14,385 nucleotides of DNA from an uncultured Clostridia bacterium (GTDB taxonomy: Bacteria > Bacillota > Clostridia > Lachnospirales > Lachnospiraceae). Below, piece by piece: positions 6,187-14,091 of the stretch (its first letter is position 1; every line of letters starts with the position of its first letter). The notes under the pieces were generated by a model. The model was not told the DNA's origin and searched no databases. It was given only the letters and a program-made list of their open reading frames with translations. The stretch is from assembly GCA_946623485.1 (NCBI GenBank), contig CAMORF010000019.1, positions 1 through 14,385 on the forward strand. The letters run 5' to 3'. A program made the translations under genes and the position numbers.

Positions 6187-8102
6187 TACATCTGGATCCG
6201 GATAGTCCGAAGTTCAGTCTCCTGCTTTTTTCTCGCGATCACCCGGGATAATTCCGAAGCAGATGCTGCCGGGGAAGCCTTGAATACCTTGATCAAGGTC
6301 TCGCGGATTGCCTTCTCCCGGTCTTTTCCGGAGGATGCCTGGTCCAGGGTATGGAAGATTCCCGCGATCTTTGTCTGATCCTGTGCTTCCGGAAAATGGT
6401 TCAGGATAGATGCTTCATCCACCTGTCCCTTCTTTTCCATCTGTCCATAGATGACCTCCGCGGCCTGCGCGGTGAGTCCCTCCCCGAAATCGGAAGGCAT
6501 CACATACTTTCTCACCGTACCAAATATGCCAGGATAACGGCAGATATAGTTCAGGAGCAGCCGACGGGAGATATCATCCCCCTGGTCACGGACCGAGACG
6601 GAACGGTTTTTGGAAGTGGCGGTCGGCGGTGCCTGGAACATCTCGCCCGTTGTCTCATCCTCATAGAATCCGCTGTCATCATACCCATATAGTGCCGCGG
6701 GATCATAATCTGCATCCGGCATGGGAATCACAGGGCCATCCTCCGGCTCTCCGGCAGGTGATAACAGCGGCGAAGCAGCGCCTGCCTGCCGAAGCTCCGC
6801 CACAGACGGATTCAGCAGCCTCCTTGTCACAAGCTCCTGGAGCTGGCGGCGGTCAACCAGATATTCCCGGCAAACCGCGTCCATGTAGTTCTGCCGCTCC
6901 ATCTCTGTCTCAAGCGCCGCGATCCGTGCCGCGACATTCTCAAAAAAGCGCGTCTTGGCATCCGGATCATTCAGGTCATACCCCCGCTTTGTGATCTCGA
7001 TCTCAAACATCAGCGCATTCTGCGCCTGGTTCAGCCGCTCCTGCATCGCGTCATGTCCCAGTGCCTGGATCAGTTCATCCGGATCCTTATAAGGATCGAG
7101 CCGGAGGATCTTCGGCGTAATCCCCGCCTTCCGGAGCATGGGAATCGCCCGCATGGCGGCAGCCACGCCTGCCTGGTCCGAATCATAACTCAGGATCACC
7201 TGCTTCGTATACCGCGAAAGCAAAGCGCAGTGTCCCGGAGTCAGCGATGTTCCCAGGGAAGCTACCGCATTCGTAAAGCCAGCCTGGTGCATGGAAATCA
7301 CATCCATGTACCCTTCGCATAAAACCAGGGAATCCTCCCTTGTCCGTCTGGCCAGGTTCAGCGCATACAGATTCCTGCTCTTATCGAACACTTTTGTCTC
7401 CGGGGAATTCAGATACTTCGGTTTTGCGTCTCCCATCACTCTCCCGCCGAACCCGATGATCCGGTTGGAAGCATCCAGAATCGGGAAAATAACCCTGTTC
7501 CAGAACTTATCATACATGGTGCCGCGTCTCTCATCAATATTCATCAATCCGCTTCTGCGAAGCAGGTCATCACTGATACCCTTTGACTTCAGGTAACGGT
7601 AGAGCCCGTCGGATGGTGTCTTAGGCGCAAATCCCAGGGCAAATGACTTCATGGTCTCCTCAGACAGCCCGCGCTTTGTCAGATAATCCATGCCTCCCTT
7701 CCCTGCGCCGGAACGCAGGGAATAATAATAATAGGTTCCTGCCAGGCGGTTCACATTCAGAATCTCTTTGCGTTCATTCATGCCCTGCCGCTCCGCGGCG
7801 GAAATCTCCCGCTCGGGAAGCCTGATCCCCGCCATCCGGGCCAGGAATTCAACCGCCTCCGTAAAATTCATGTTCTGGTACTCTTCCACAAAGGTAATGA
7901 CGTTCCCGCCCTTATGGCAGCCAAAACAATAATACATCTGCTTCTGCCTGGAGACAGAAAAAGAAGGAGACTTCTCATTATGAAACGGGCACAGGCCGAA
8001 ATAATTGCTTCCCGAACGCTTCAGCTGTACATTCTGGCCGATCACGTCTACGATATCATTCGCCGTCCGCACCTGATCCACAATCTCATCCGAGTAATAC
8101 AT
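6186..8102 (-). CDS. dnaG: DNA primase DnaG
   Basis: A 638-residue primase that makes RNA primers for replication. Zinc-binding domain at 36-65 with C38, H41, C59, C62 (CPFH ... CFGC). The RNA-polymerase core has the basic motif GFGGRVMGDAKPKYLNSPET (217-236). The Toprim domain carries E263 in LCEGYMDV and D307/D309 in SYDSD. After an acidic, low-complexity linker (roughly 440-505) comes the C-terminal helicase-binding region. It is some 35 residues longer than B. subtilis DnaG, mostly in that linker. I chose the ATG at 8102, five bases after AAGGGG and opening with the conserved MYYSDEIVDQV; an in-frame ATG at 8132 has no ribosome site. It follows dgt by about 150 bases and has its own predicted promoter. 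The gene ends inside the 78-bp repeat. Confidence 0.98.
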   Translation of the reverse strand: MYYSDEIVDQVRTANDIVDVIGQNVQLKRSGSNYFGLCPFHNEKSPSFSVSRQKQMYYCFGCHKGGNVITFVEEYQNMNFTEAVEFLARMAGIRLPEREISAAERQGMNERKEILNVNRLAGTYYYYSLRSGAGKGGMDYLTKRGLSEETMKSFALGFAPKTPSDGLYRYLKSKGISDDLLRRSGLMNIDERRGTMYDKFWNRVIFPILDASNRIIGFGGRVMGDAKPKYLNSPETKVFDKSRNLYALNLARRTREDSLVLCEGYMDVISMHQAGFTNAVASLGTSLTPGHCALLSRYTKQVILSYDSDQAGVAAAMRAIPMLRKAGITPKILRLDPYKDPDELIQALGHDAMQERLNQAQNALMFEIEITKRGYDLNDPDAKTRFFENVAARIAALETEMERQNYMDAVCREYLVDRRQLQELVTRRLLNPSVAELRQAGAASPLLSPAGEPEDGPVIPMPDADYDPAALYGYDDSGFYEDETTGEMFQAPPTATSKNRSVSVRDQGDDISRRLLLNYICRYPGIFGTVRKYVMPSDFGEGLTAQAAEVIYGQMEKKGQVDEASILNHFPEAQDQTKIAGIFHTLDQASSGKDREKAIRETLIKVFKASPAASASELSRVIARKKQETELRTIRIQM

Positions 8103-8144
8103 CACAGCCCCTTCCCTTAGAAACACGAACATCTGTTTGTATAC

Positions 8145-8180
8145 AGTATAAACCTCCGGACATGTTCTGTCCAGAGGTTT
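8145..8180 (-). promoter_or_regulatory. Predicted dnaG promoter overlapped by a 31-bp palindrome
   Basis: Minus strand: -35 TGGACA (8168-8173; 5 of 6 to consensus), 17-base spacer, -10 TATACT (8145-8150). The spacer and -35 lie in an inverted repeat: 13-base arms at 8150-8162 (AAACCTCCGGACA) and 8168-8180 (TGTCCAGAGGTTT), five-base loop, one mismatch. It could be an operator on dnaG, or a hairpin ending the dgt transcript; no U-tract follows, favouring the operator reading. Confidence 0.6.
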
Positions 8181-8249
8181 ACCTGAAACATCTTTTTCGG
8201 ATCGTCACGATATCACCGGATCCTGCAATCACATATAAGGCTTCCGCAT

Positions 8250-9290
8250 TCACGGGCCGAACCAGCGTCTGGGCGTAAATAGCTCTACAAACTTCTCCAA
8301 GGCGTAGGAATCTGTCATGCCTGAGATATAATCGCACACAACCCGCTCCACCGGATCCCCTTCTTCAATCAGACGGATATATCCCGAAGGCATCTCATCG
8401 ATATGCTTTTCATAATATTCATACAGATTAGACAGCAGGAAGGGAACCTTTTTTTCTTCCGCCTTTGCCCTGATGTCCGTATATAGATGTCTGTACATGA
8501 ACAGACGAAACTCGACCAACCATTTTTCTGTAACCTCCGACATCCGGATCTCATCACGGCCCATGCTGTTATAGATGATATCCTGCATCATCCGGTCAAG
8601 CCGTTCCTTCGGCGAAGCGCCAAGGTTCTTCCGGATCTCGTCAGGAAGATCAGATTCAGTCAGGAGGCCCGCCCGCTCCGCATCATCAATATCATGATTC
8701 AAAAAAGCAATCTCATCACAGTATCGAACAATCTGCCCTTCCAGTGTAGAAGGATGCAGTCCCCATTGATGGTTCAGGATCCCATCCCTGACTTCCTTCG
8801 TCAGATTCAGCCCCCTTCCGTCGCGTTCCAGCCGCTCCACAACCCTGACACTCTGTTCGTAATGACGGAATCCCAGCGGGCAGACCTCGTTAAGAACCCT
8901 CTCGCCCGCATGGCCAAACGGTGTATGCCCCAGGTCATGGCCAAGGGCAATGGCCTCTGTCAGGTCATCATTGAGCAAAAGCGCCCGGGATACCGTACGT
9001 GAGAGCTGGGAAACCTCCAGTGTATGCATCAGGCGCGTGCGATAATGATCACTGACCGGCGCAATAAAAACCTGTGTCTTTTGCTTGAGCCTGCGGAATG
9101 ACTTGCTGTGTACGATCCTGTCCCGGTCTCTCTGATAGACCGTCCGGATCGCATCCTGCGGCTCCTCTTTATCGCGCCCCGCGCTCAAGGCAGAACAGGC
9201 AGCATAAGGACTCAGGATTTCCCGCTCCCTTTTCTCAGCCCGCTCCCGGATCGTGATTCCGAAACAATTCCCATCCTGCTCCGCACTCAT
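8250..9290 (-). CDS. dgt: Deoxyguanosinetriphosphate triphosphohydrolase-like protein
   Basis: A 346-residue HD-superfamily dNTP triphosphohydrolase, cleaving dNTPs to deoxynucleoside plus tripolyphosphate. Seen: RDRDRIVHSKSFRRLKQKTQVF (about 54-75) typical of the family, metal ligands H89 in RLMHTLEV, H118-D119 in ALGHDLGHTPFGHAGE, and a later Asp in YCDEIAFLNHDIDD. Length fits the short type-2 dGTPase-like group. The ATG at 9290 has AAGGTG eight bases upstream; a TTG at 9317 would add nine residues and is less likely. It lies 58 bases behind the amylosucrase-like gene and before dnaG, the usual Clostridial dgt-dnaG order, suggesting a link to dNTP pool control during replication. Substrate preference (dGTP alone or all dNTPs, allosteric activation) cannot be read from sequence. 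Confidence 0.93.
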   Translation of the reverse strand: MSAEQDGNCFGITIRERAEKREREILSPYAACSALSAGRDKEEPQDAIRTVYQRDRDRIVHSKSFRRLKQKTQVFIAPVSDHYRTRLMHTLEVSQLSRTVSRALLLNDDLTEAIALGHDLGHTPFGHAGERVLNEVCPLGFRHYEQSVRVVERLERDGRGLNLTKEVRDGILNHQWGLHPSTLEGQIVRYCDEIAFLNHDIDDAERAGLLTESDLPDEIRKNLGASPKERLDRMMQDIIYNSMGRDEIRMSEVTEKWLVEFRLFMYRHLYTDIRAKAEEKKVPFLLSNLYEYYEKHIDEMPSGYIRLIEEGDPVERVVCDYISGMTDSYALEKFVELFTPRRWFGP

Positions 9291-9348
9291 CCCATCATCA
9301 CCTTCTTTCCTGAACAAAAAACTATGATACAGGGAGCAAAAGGATCTT

Positions 9349-11217
9349 TCAGCGCGAAGGCCTCTTCCGGAAATTCGTCAAAAGCCATGCGAATCCGCCA
9401 GCCGGGATCCCTACACCTCTGGCCGGCCTGTCCTCTCCTGTCATCAGGTCAATGTAGTTTTCATGTTCATTGACCCAGGCTGTCTGGTCACTGTCACCGA
9501 AATTGAACAGTGCAATCAGTTTTTCGCCTTCATAATAGCGCCCGATCCCGAGCACATGGTCATTCCAGGTCTCGACAATCCACACATCCGCCTCATCCCG
9601 GAATGCGGGATGCTTCAGGCGCAGCTTCTCAAGCGTTTTGATTGCCTGGAACAGGCGGCCCTGAACAGTTTTTTTATTCTTTCTCTTTTTCGCCTTCTCC
9701 CAGTCAAGGCTTCCTCTGTGCAGGTACCTGGAGTCCTCCCGCTTGAGCGGGTCATCGTGGTAAGCATAGTCATTTTCCTGGGCAATCTCATCTCCGGAGT
9801 ACAAAACCGGAATGCCGCTTTGCGTGAAGAGAAATGCATGAAGCATAATGTCAAGGCGCAGCGCCTTTTCCAGCTTTTGGTCATCTCTCTCATACAGCGC
9901 AGCCTCAATGCCGCAAAGGCTTGCCGTTGTTCCACACAGCCTTGCGTCGCCGAGCCGCGGGTCATCGTTGTACAGTTCCCCTCTCGCGTCAGAGTTGAAA
10001 GAGTATCCCCGGAAATACTCATTGAGAAACTTCTTGTGGGCTACTTCATCTACTCCGAATTGGCGCAGGAACGCATAATCCAGTCCCCAGCCGATATCAT
10101 CATGGCAGCGCAGATAGTTCAGGAAGGTATACTGCCCCGGAAGCGCAAACACGGTTTCCAGCTGATGCCTGAGCAGCCGTACATCCTTTGTTGCGACCGT
10201 ATGCCAGGTCGTCGCCATGGTGGTGACATTGTAGAGGATGTGGCATTCCGGCTTGTCAATCGATCCAAAGTACGGGACAACCTTCGACGGCTCCATGACC
10301 ACCTCGCCAAGCAAAAGCGTGCCCGGGCATACCACCTCACATGCCATCCGCATGATCCTGACCAATGTGTGAACCTGCATCAGGTTGCGGCACGGGGTTC
10401 CCAGCTGCTTCCAGATATAAGGAACCGCATCCAGGCGGATGACATCCACGCCTTTGTTGCACAGGTTCAGCATGTTATCCGTCATATCATTAAAGACCGT
10501 GGGATTCCAATAATTCAGATCCCACTGGTATGGATAGAAGGTTGTCATGACAACCTTTCCAGCCTCCTCACACCAGCTGAAGTTTCCTGGTGCCGTAGTC
10601 GGGAATACCTGCGGAACCGTTTTTTCAAATTCATTCGGAATCGTCCAGTTATCGAAGAAGAAATACCTGTCCTGGTACTCTTTCTCCCCTGCCCTGGCTC
10701 TACGCGCCCACTCATGGTCCTCACTGGTGTGGTTCATCACAAAATCAAGGCACAGGCTCATGCCCCTGCCGTGACAGGCGTCAGCCAGCGCCTCCAGGTC
10801 TTCCATGGTTCCCAGCGCCGGGTCAACGCTTCTGAAATCAGAAACCGCGTACCCTCCGTCACTGCGCCCTTCGGGACTTTGGAGAAGCGGCATCAGGTGC
10901 AGGTAATTGACGCCGCACTCCCGAATATAATCCAGATGATCCTCCACCCCCTTCAGGTTCCCGGCAAAACACTGGGTATACATCAGCATCCCGACCAGCG
11001 TCCCATCCTTGTACCATGCCGGGAGCGCCTCCCTGGATTCATCCAGCCTGCGGAGAGCTTCTTTCCGCTCGGAATAATTGTGGTACAGCATTGTAAGAAA
11101 ATAATCAAACGCCTCTTCATCCCCATGGTATAGTTCACCATAAAGCCACTTCATCTCATCGTAGCATTTGGAGAGCCGTTTCGTGAACACCTCATCCCAG
11201 TTCTCTTTTGCGGTCAT
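9349..11217 (-). CDS. Amylosucrase-type glycoside hydrolase family 13 enzyme
   Basis: A 622-residue cytoplasmic GH13 protein (no signal peptide). It has the amylosucrase layout: an all-helical N-terminal domain (1-75, with KWLYGELYHGDEEAFDYFL), then the (beta/alpha)8 barrel and a C-terminal beta domain. Catalytic residues: nucleophile D263 in VIRLDAVPYIWK, acid/base E305 in LLLGEVVMEP, stabiliser D373 in RCHDDIGWG; also GGYAVSDFR and FVMNHTSEDHEW. The closest functional class is amylosucrase (sucrose to alpha-1,4-glucan plus fructose); sucrose hydrolase or an isomerase-like activity is possible because a few residues decide between them. Length matches (NpAS is 636). ATG 11217 was chosen because GAGAGGG lies five bases upstream; an ATG at 11238 is an alternative start. 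No sucrose transporter or regulator gene is adjacent, which is unusual for a sugar-use gene. Confidence 0.88.
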   Translation of the reverse strand: MTAKENWDEVFTKRLSKCYDEMKWLYGELYHGDEEAFDYFLTMLYHNYSERKEALRRLDESREALPAWYKDGTLVGMLMYTQCFAGNLKGVEDHLDYIRECGVNYLHLMPLLQSPEGRSDGGYAVSDFRSVDPALGTMEDLEALADACHGRGMSLCLDFVMNHTSEDHEWARRARAGEKEYQDRYFFFDNWTIPNEFEKTVPQVFPTTAPGNFSWCEEAGKVVMTTFYPYQWDLNYWNPTVFNDMTDNMLNLCNKGVDVIRLDAVPYIWKQLGTPCRNLMQVHTLVRIMRMACEVVCPGTLLLGEVVMEPSKVVPYFGSIDKPECHILYNVTTMATTWHTVATKDVRLLRHQLETVFALPGQYTFLNYLRCHDDIGWGLDYAFLRQFGVDEVAHKKFLNEYFRGYSFNSDARGELYNDDPRLGDARLCGTTASLCGIEAALYERDDQKLEKALRLDIMLHAFLFTQSGIPVLYSGDEIAQENDYAYHDDPLKREDSRYLHRGSLDWEKAKKRKNKKTVQGRLFQAIKTLEKLRLKHPAFRDEADVWIVETWNDHVLGIGRYYEGEKLIALFNFGDSDQTAWVNEHENYIDLMTGEDRPARGVGIPAGGFAWLLTNFRKRPSR

Positions 11218-11241
11218 CATTTCCCTCTCTTTGCCCATTCT

Positions 11242-11262
11242 GCCTGCTCATCAGGCTTTTTT
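11242..11262 (+). terminator. Small hairpin plus T-run in the amylosucrase leader
   Basis: GCCTG (11242-11246), CTCAT loop, CAGGC (11252-11256), then six T on the plus strand. As a terminator it would only act on plus-strand (antisense) RNA. In the minus-strand leader it would be a five-pair hairpin about 25 bases before the start codon. Confidence 0.3.
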
Positions 11263-11320
11263 CGGTTTCACATTTCCTTTGCTTGCCGTCCATGGATATC
11301 TGAACAAGCAATTCTTTTCT

Positions 11321-11385
11321 ATTATAAAGCACGATGTAATCTAACATGTAAATGTCTTTCTTTTCATATCATAGAAATTTACATG
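11321..11385 (-). promoter_or_regulatory. Predicted amylosucrase promoter with a flanking inverted repeat
   Basis: Minus strand: perfect -10 TATAAT (11321-11326); a candidate -35 TTACAT 19 bases upstream or ACATGT 17 bases upstream, both inside the right-hand part of an inverted repeat. The repeat is CATGTAAAT (11345-11353) and ATTTACATG (11377-11385), nine perfect pairs separated by 23 bases. The arrangement suits an operator of a dimer or looping repressor controlling the amylosucrase gene. The predicted leader is about 100 bases. Confidence 0.55.
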
Positions 11386-11404
11386 ATAATCCGCAAGGAA
11401 GCCG

Positions 11405-12913
11405 TCACTTTGACGAAGCATCCATAAAAATCCTGGAAAGAAATGCTGTGATGTCCCCTGCTTTCATCGCGCGGGTTCCCAGCGCCCCGGCGGCAGCATC
11501 CCCCGAAAGCGCATGGAGCAGGACACCGGCCTTTGCCGCGTCAACAGGATCCGTCCCCTGCGCAAGCAGGCTTCCGATGATTCCCGTCAGCACATCGCCG
11601 CTGCCCCCCGCAGCCATTCCCTCATTTCCATACTGGTTCAGCCATACCTGCCTGGAATCCGTAATTACAGTCCTCGCTCCCTTCAGCACACAGATGCAGT
11701 TCCATGCATCTGCGCAGGCAACCGCACTGTGTACAGGATCCGCATTGATCTCCAGGACAGAACTCTCCACTGTCTGAAAGCGGGCAGACAGCCGGCTCAT
11801 CTCTCCCGGATGAGGCGTAATGATCGTATCCGGCCGGAGCAGCTTTGACAGTGCCGCATCAGACGCAATCAGGTTCAGGGCGCCTGCGTCAGCAATCAGC
11901 GGGCCGTCCCATCTGGAAAGAACAAATTCGAGAAGATGCCGGCATTGTAACGTTGTGTCAAGCCCGGGACCGATTGCCACGGCATCCGCCCAGGCCAGAT
12001 GCTCTGTAAGGTCACAGTCCTCCGGCCAGGGAGCAAACAATGCCTCAGGGAGACTTGACTGCAGGATCACCCGGTTTTTCTCTGCGGATAAAACCTTGAC
12101 AAGCCCGCATCCGCAGCGAAGCGCGGCGCCTGCGCAAAGAACCGCGGCGCCTGCCATCCCTTCCGTTCCCGCAATCAATAACAGCTTTCCGTAGGTACCC
12201 TTATTGGCATCCGGGTACCTGGCAGGCAAAAGATCCTCCAGGTCCTTCTTCTCCAGCGCATACACCGGTTCGCTGTCCCATTTCACGCACAGATCCGTAA
12301 TCCCGACATCCTTTACCAGGATTTCACCGCACAAAGCTGCGCCCGGATAGAGTGACTGCCCCAGCTTTTGATACTGCATCGTCACCGTCAGGTCTGCCTG
12401 TACTGCACAGCCGCAGATCTGCCCGGTATCAGCACTGACGCCGGATGGAATGTCAATCGCAATCACCGGCGTATCCACCCGGTTCACGGCACTGATCACA
12501 TCGGCGTACCTCCCGATAATTTCCGCCTTCAGCCCAATCCCGAACAACGCATCCAGAATCAGGTCATAGCCCTTGAAAGAAGCCTCATCGGGAAGCTCCA
12601 CCCCGCCGTATCTTTGAAAGATCTCTGCCTGCAGCGCAGTCTGCTGTGTCCTGTGGTCATGCTTTCCCACAAACAGAACCTCCGCCACCCTTCCGGCAAG
12701 GTTCAGAAGCCTTGCTGCGGCATAGCCATCGCCGCCATTGTTTCCGCTCCCGCAGATCACCAGGATCCTTCTTGCATTGGGATACCGTTCCAGGACGACA
12801 TCCCGGACCGCCAGCGCCGCGCGCTCCATCAGAACCAGGGACGGCAGCTTGAAATGGTTGATCGTTGCCAGGTCACAGGCTTTCATCTGCTCCGCATTTA
12901 ACAGGTATTTCAT
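11405..12913 (-). CDS. nnr: Bifunctional NAD(P)HX epimerase / ADP-dependent dehydratase
   Basis: A 502-residue two-domain metabolite-repair enzyme. The N-terminal YjeF_N domain (1-215) epimerises R- and S-NAD(P)HX; it has CGSGNNGGDGYAAARLL (54-70) and DALFGIGL plus AIDIPSGVSADTG. The C-terminal ribokinase-like domain dehydrates S-NAD(P)HX using ADP; it has IAGTEGMAGAAVL, the conserved TPHPGEMSRL, and GGSGDVLTG (436-444) with catalytic D440. Total length is typical for the fused bacterial enzyme (E. coli Nnr, 515). The ATG at 12913 has GAGGAGG eight bases upstream. It is flanked by the 78-bp repeat on one side and the amylosucrase promoter region on the other, so it may be transcribed with the nucleotidyltransferase gene upstream. 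A housekeeping gene with no obvious functional link to its neighbours. Confidence 0.96.
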   Translation of the reverse strand: MKYLLNAEQMKACDLATINHFKLPSLVLMERAALAVRDVVLERYPNARRILVICGSGNNGGDGYAAARLLNLAGRVAEVLFVGKHDHRTQQTALQAEIFQRYGGVELPDEASFKGYDLILDALFGIGLKAEIIGRYADVISAVNRVDTPVIAIDIPSGVSADTGQICGCAVQADLTVTMQYQKLGQSLYPGAALCGEILVKDVGITDLCVKWDSEPVYALEKKDLEDLLPARYPDANKGTYGKLLLIAGTEGMAGAAVLCAGAALRCGCGLVKVLSAEKNRVILQSSLPEALFAPWPEDCDLTEHLAWADAVAIGPGLDTTLQCRHLLEFVLSRWDGPLIADAGALNLIASDAALSKLLRPDTIITPHPGEMSRLSARFQTVESSVLEINADPVHSAVACADAWNCICVLKGARTVITDSRQVWLNQYGNEGMAAGGSGDVLTGIIGSLLAQGTDPVDAAKAGVLLHALSGDAAAGALGTRAMKAGDITAFLSRIFMDASSK

Positions 12914-13000
12914 CTTCTCCGCCTCCTCTGTCAGGGACTATCGATCAGGCATCCGACACACATCCATCTTTGCTTCTGCTGATGAAACGATTCAGCCCAC

Positions 13001-13078
13001 ACTATGTGATTGATTTTTGAGCTGTGCTATCGGATGAAAAGACAAGCAAGATGTACAAGTTATTTTGTAACAGATCCT
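13001..13078 (+). repeat. 78-bp interspersed repeat, copy 2 (overlaps end of nucleotidyltransferase gene)
   Basis: Identical over 78 bases to 6109-6186, same orientation, nearly 7 kb away. On the minus strand its first bases encode the last five residues (GSVTK) and the stop codon of the nucleotidyltransferase. The rest is spacer before nnr. Exact identity between distant non-coding copies implies recent spread, gene conversion or strong selection. Confidence 0.97.
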
Positions 13079-14010
13079 AACCCGTCATAAACGCCTTTCT
13101 CTTTTAGGGCACGCATCGCATCCACGACCTCCTGTTTGTCCTCAGCGTAGGTAACACCATGCCAGACATCATGCACGACCCTGACCTTCACGCGTGCCTT
13201 TCCTTCCTCCATCAGATCATTTACCACAAACGGAAGGAAGTATTCACACTTAAGCGGATTCTTCTCCAGTTCCTGCTCCAGGAAACGAGGAAAACGCTCC
13301 CAAAGATGCGCCAGGAAGGATTCCGGGAATCCCCACATATTCATCGAGACAACGCTGTCCGGGCTTACCGGAACCCACGTCTTCCCATCATCTTCCGAAT
13401 ATGCAGCCCCCTCCTTCGTGCGGATGATCTTCGTACGCTCTACGATCGACACAAGATTGCCGGAAGCATCCGTGGTGCACACTCCCCTGGCGACTGAGCC
13501 ATGATCCGTAAGGGTATGATCCAGAAGATATCCTGCCATAATATACTCAGCGGCCTGCCCGGATGCCGCCTCACCGGATTCCTTCCCTTGCTGGTTCATC
13601 AGCTCATCATAGACCAGTCGGAACGCTTCCGGACCATAATAGTCATCCGCATTGATTACTGCAAAAGGCCCCCGGATCACATCACGCGCACTCAAAACAG
13701 CATGGCCGGTTCCCCATGGCTTCTTCCGCTGCGCAGGAACCTGAAAGCCCTCAGGAATATCCATAAGCTCCTGGAACACATAATGCACCTTCATTGTCTT
13801 ACTGATCCTGTCTCCGATTGCCTCCCGGAAGAGCTGCTCATTTTCCCGCTTTATGATGAATATGACCTCCTCGAATCCTGCGCGGCGCGCATCGTAGATC
13901 GAAAAGTCCATGATAATATGCCCCTGTTCATCGACCGGATCAATCTGCTTCAGGCCGCCATAACGGCTGCCCATCCCCGCTGCCATGATCACAAGAACCG
14001 GTTTTTGCAT
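13060..14010 (-). CDS. Sugar-phosphate nucleotidyltransferase family protein
   Basis: A 316-residue nucleoside-diphosphate-sugar pyrophosphorylase-like protein of the NTP_transferase fold (RmlA/GalU/GlmU-N group): it would join a sugar 1-phosphate to an NTP to give an NDP-sugar and pyrophosphate. Seen: nucleotide loop VIMAAGMGSRYGGLKQ (7-22), DFSIYDARRAGFEEVIFI, substrate motif KPWGTGHAVLSARD (97-110), and metal-binding D122/D123 in INADDYYG. It belongs to a Clostridial subgroup of unknown sugar specificity rather than clear GalU. The ATG at 14010 has GAGGAGG six bases upstream; an upstream ATG at 14037 would add nine residues and put the ribosome site inside the gene. The last five residues and stop come from the 78-bp repeat, so the native C-terminus may have been replaced. 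No sugar kinase or glycosyltransferase lies beside it. Confidence 0.87.
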   Translation of the reverse strand: MQKPVLVIMAAGMGSRYGGLKQIDPVDEQGHIIMDFSIYDARRAGFEEVIFIIKRENEQLFREAIGDRISKTMKVHYVFQELMDIPEGFQVPAQRKKPWGTGHAVLSARDVIRGPFAVINADDYYGPEAFRLVYDELMNQQGKESGEAASGQAAEYIMAGYLLDHTLTDHGSVARGVCTTDASGNLVSIVERTKIIRTKEGAAYSEDDGKTWVPVSPDSVVSMNMWGFPESFLAHLWERFPRFLEQELEKNPLKCEYFLPFVVNDLMEEGKARVKVRVVHDVWHGVTYAEDKQEVVDAMRALKEKGVYDGLGSVTK

Positions 14011-14041
14011 AATCCCCCTCCTCTGTAAACATTTCATGAAT

Positions 14042-14081
14042 CATAATAGTTGACACATTACCATGATAGTTGACACACTGG
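14042..14081. repeat. Two 20-bp direct repeats containing TAGTTGACACA
   Basis: 14042-14061 (CATAATAGTTGACACATTAC) and 14062-14081 (CATGATAGTTGACACACTGG) share 16 of 20 bases. They sit between divergent genes. They provide TTGACA elements and resemble the multiple terminal repeats of some insertion sequences, so this may be an insertion-sequence end or a double operator. Confidence 0.85.
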
Positions 14082-14091
14082 CCGGAATCAA
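14063..14091 (-). promoter_or_regulatory. Predicted promoter of the nucleotidyltransferase gene
   Basis: Minus strand: -35 TTGATT (14086-14091), 17-base spacer, -10 TATCAT (14063-14068; 5 of 6), giving a leader of about 45 bases. It overlaps a plus-strand candidate with perfect -35 TTGACA (14070-14075), 17 bases, then TATTTT (14093-14098), so the two directions would compete for polymerase. Confidence 0.45.

Noticed and set aside
6118..6378. Plus-strand open frame starting in repeat copy 1 and running antisense into dnaG
   Set aside because: Most of it is the shadow of dnaG; copy 2 of the repeat does not continue the frame, so the repeat does not encode a shared protein.
8153..8177. LexA (SOS) box in the dnaG promoter palindrome
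   Set aside because: The GAAC and GTTC-like halves are too close and not the CGAAC-N4-GTTCG pattern of Bacillota LexA.
9463..11133. Plus-strand open frame of 556 codons
   Set aside because: Antisense to the amylosucrase gene, whose catalytic motifs are intact; no domain or ribosome site supports the plus frame.
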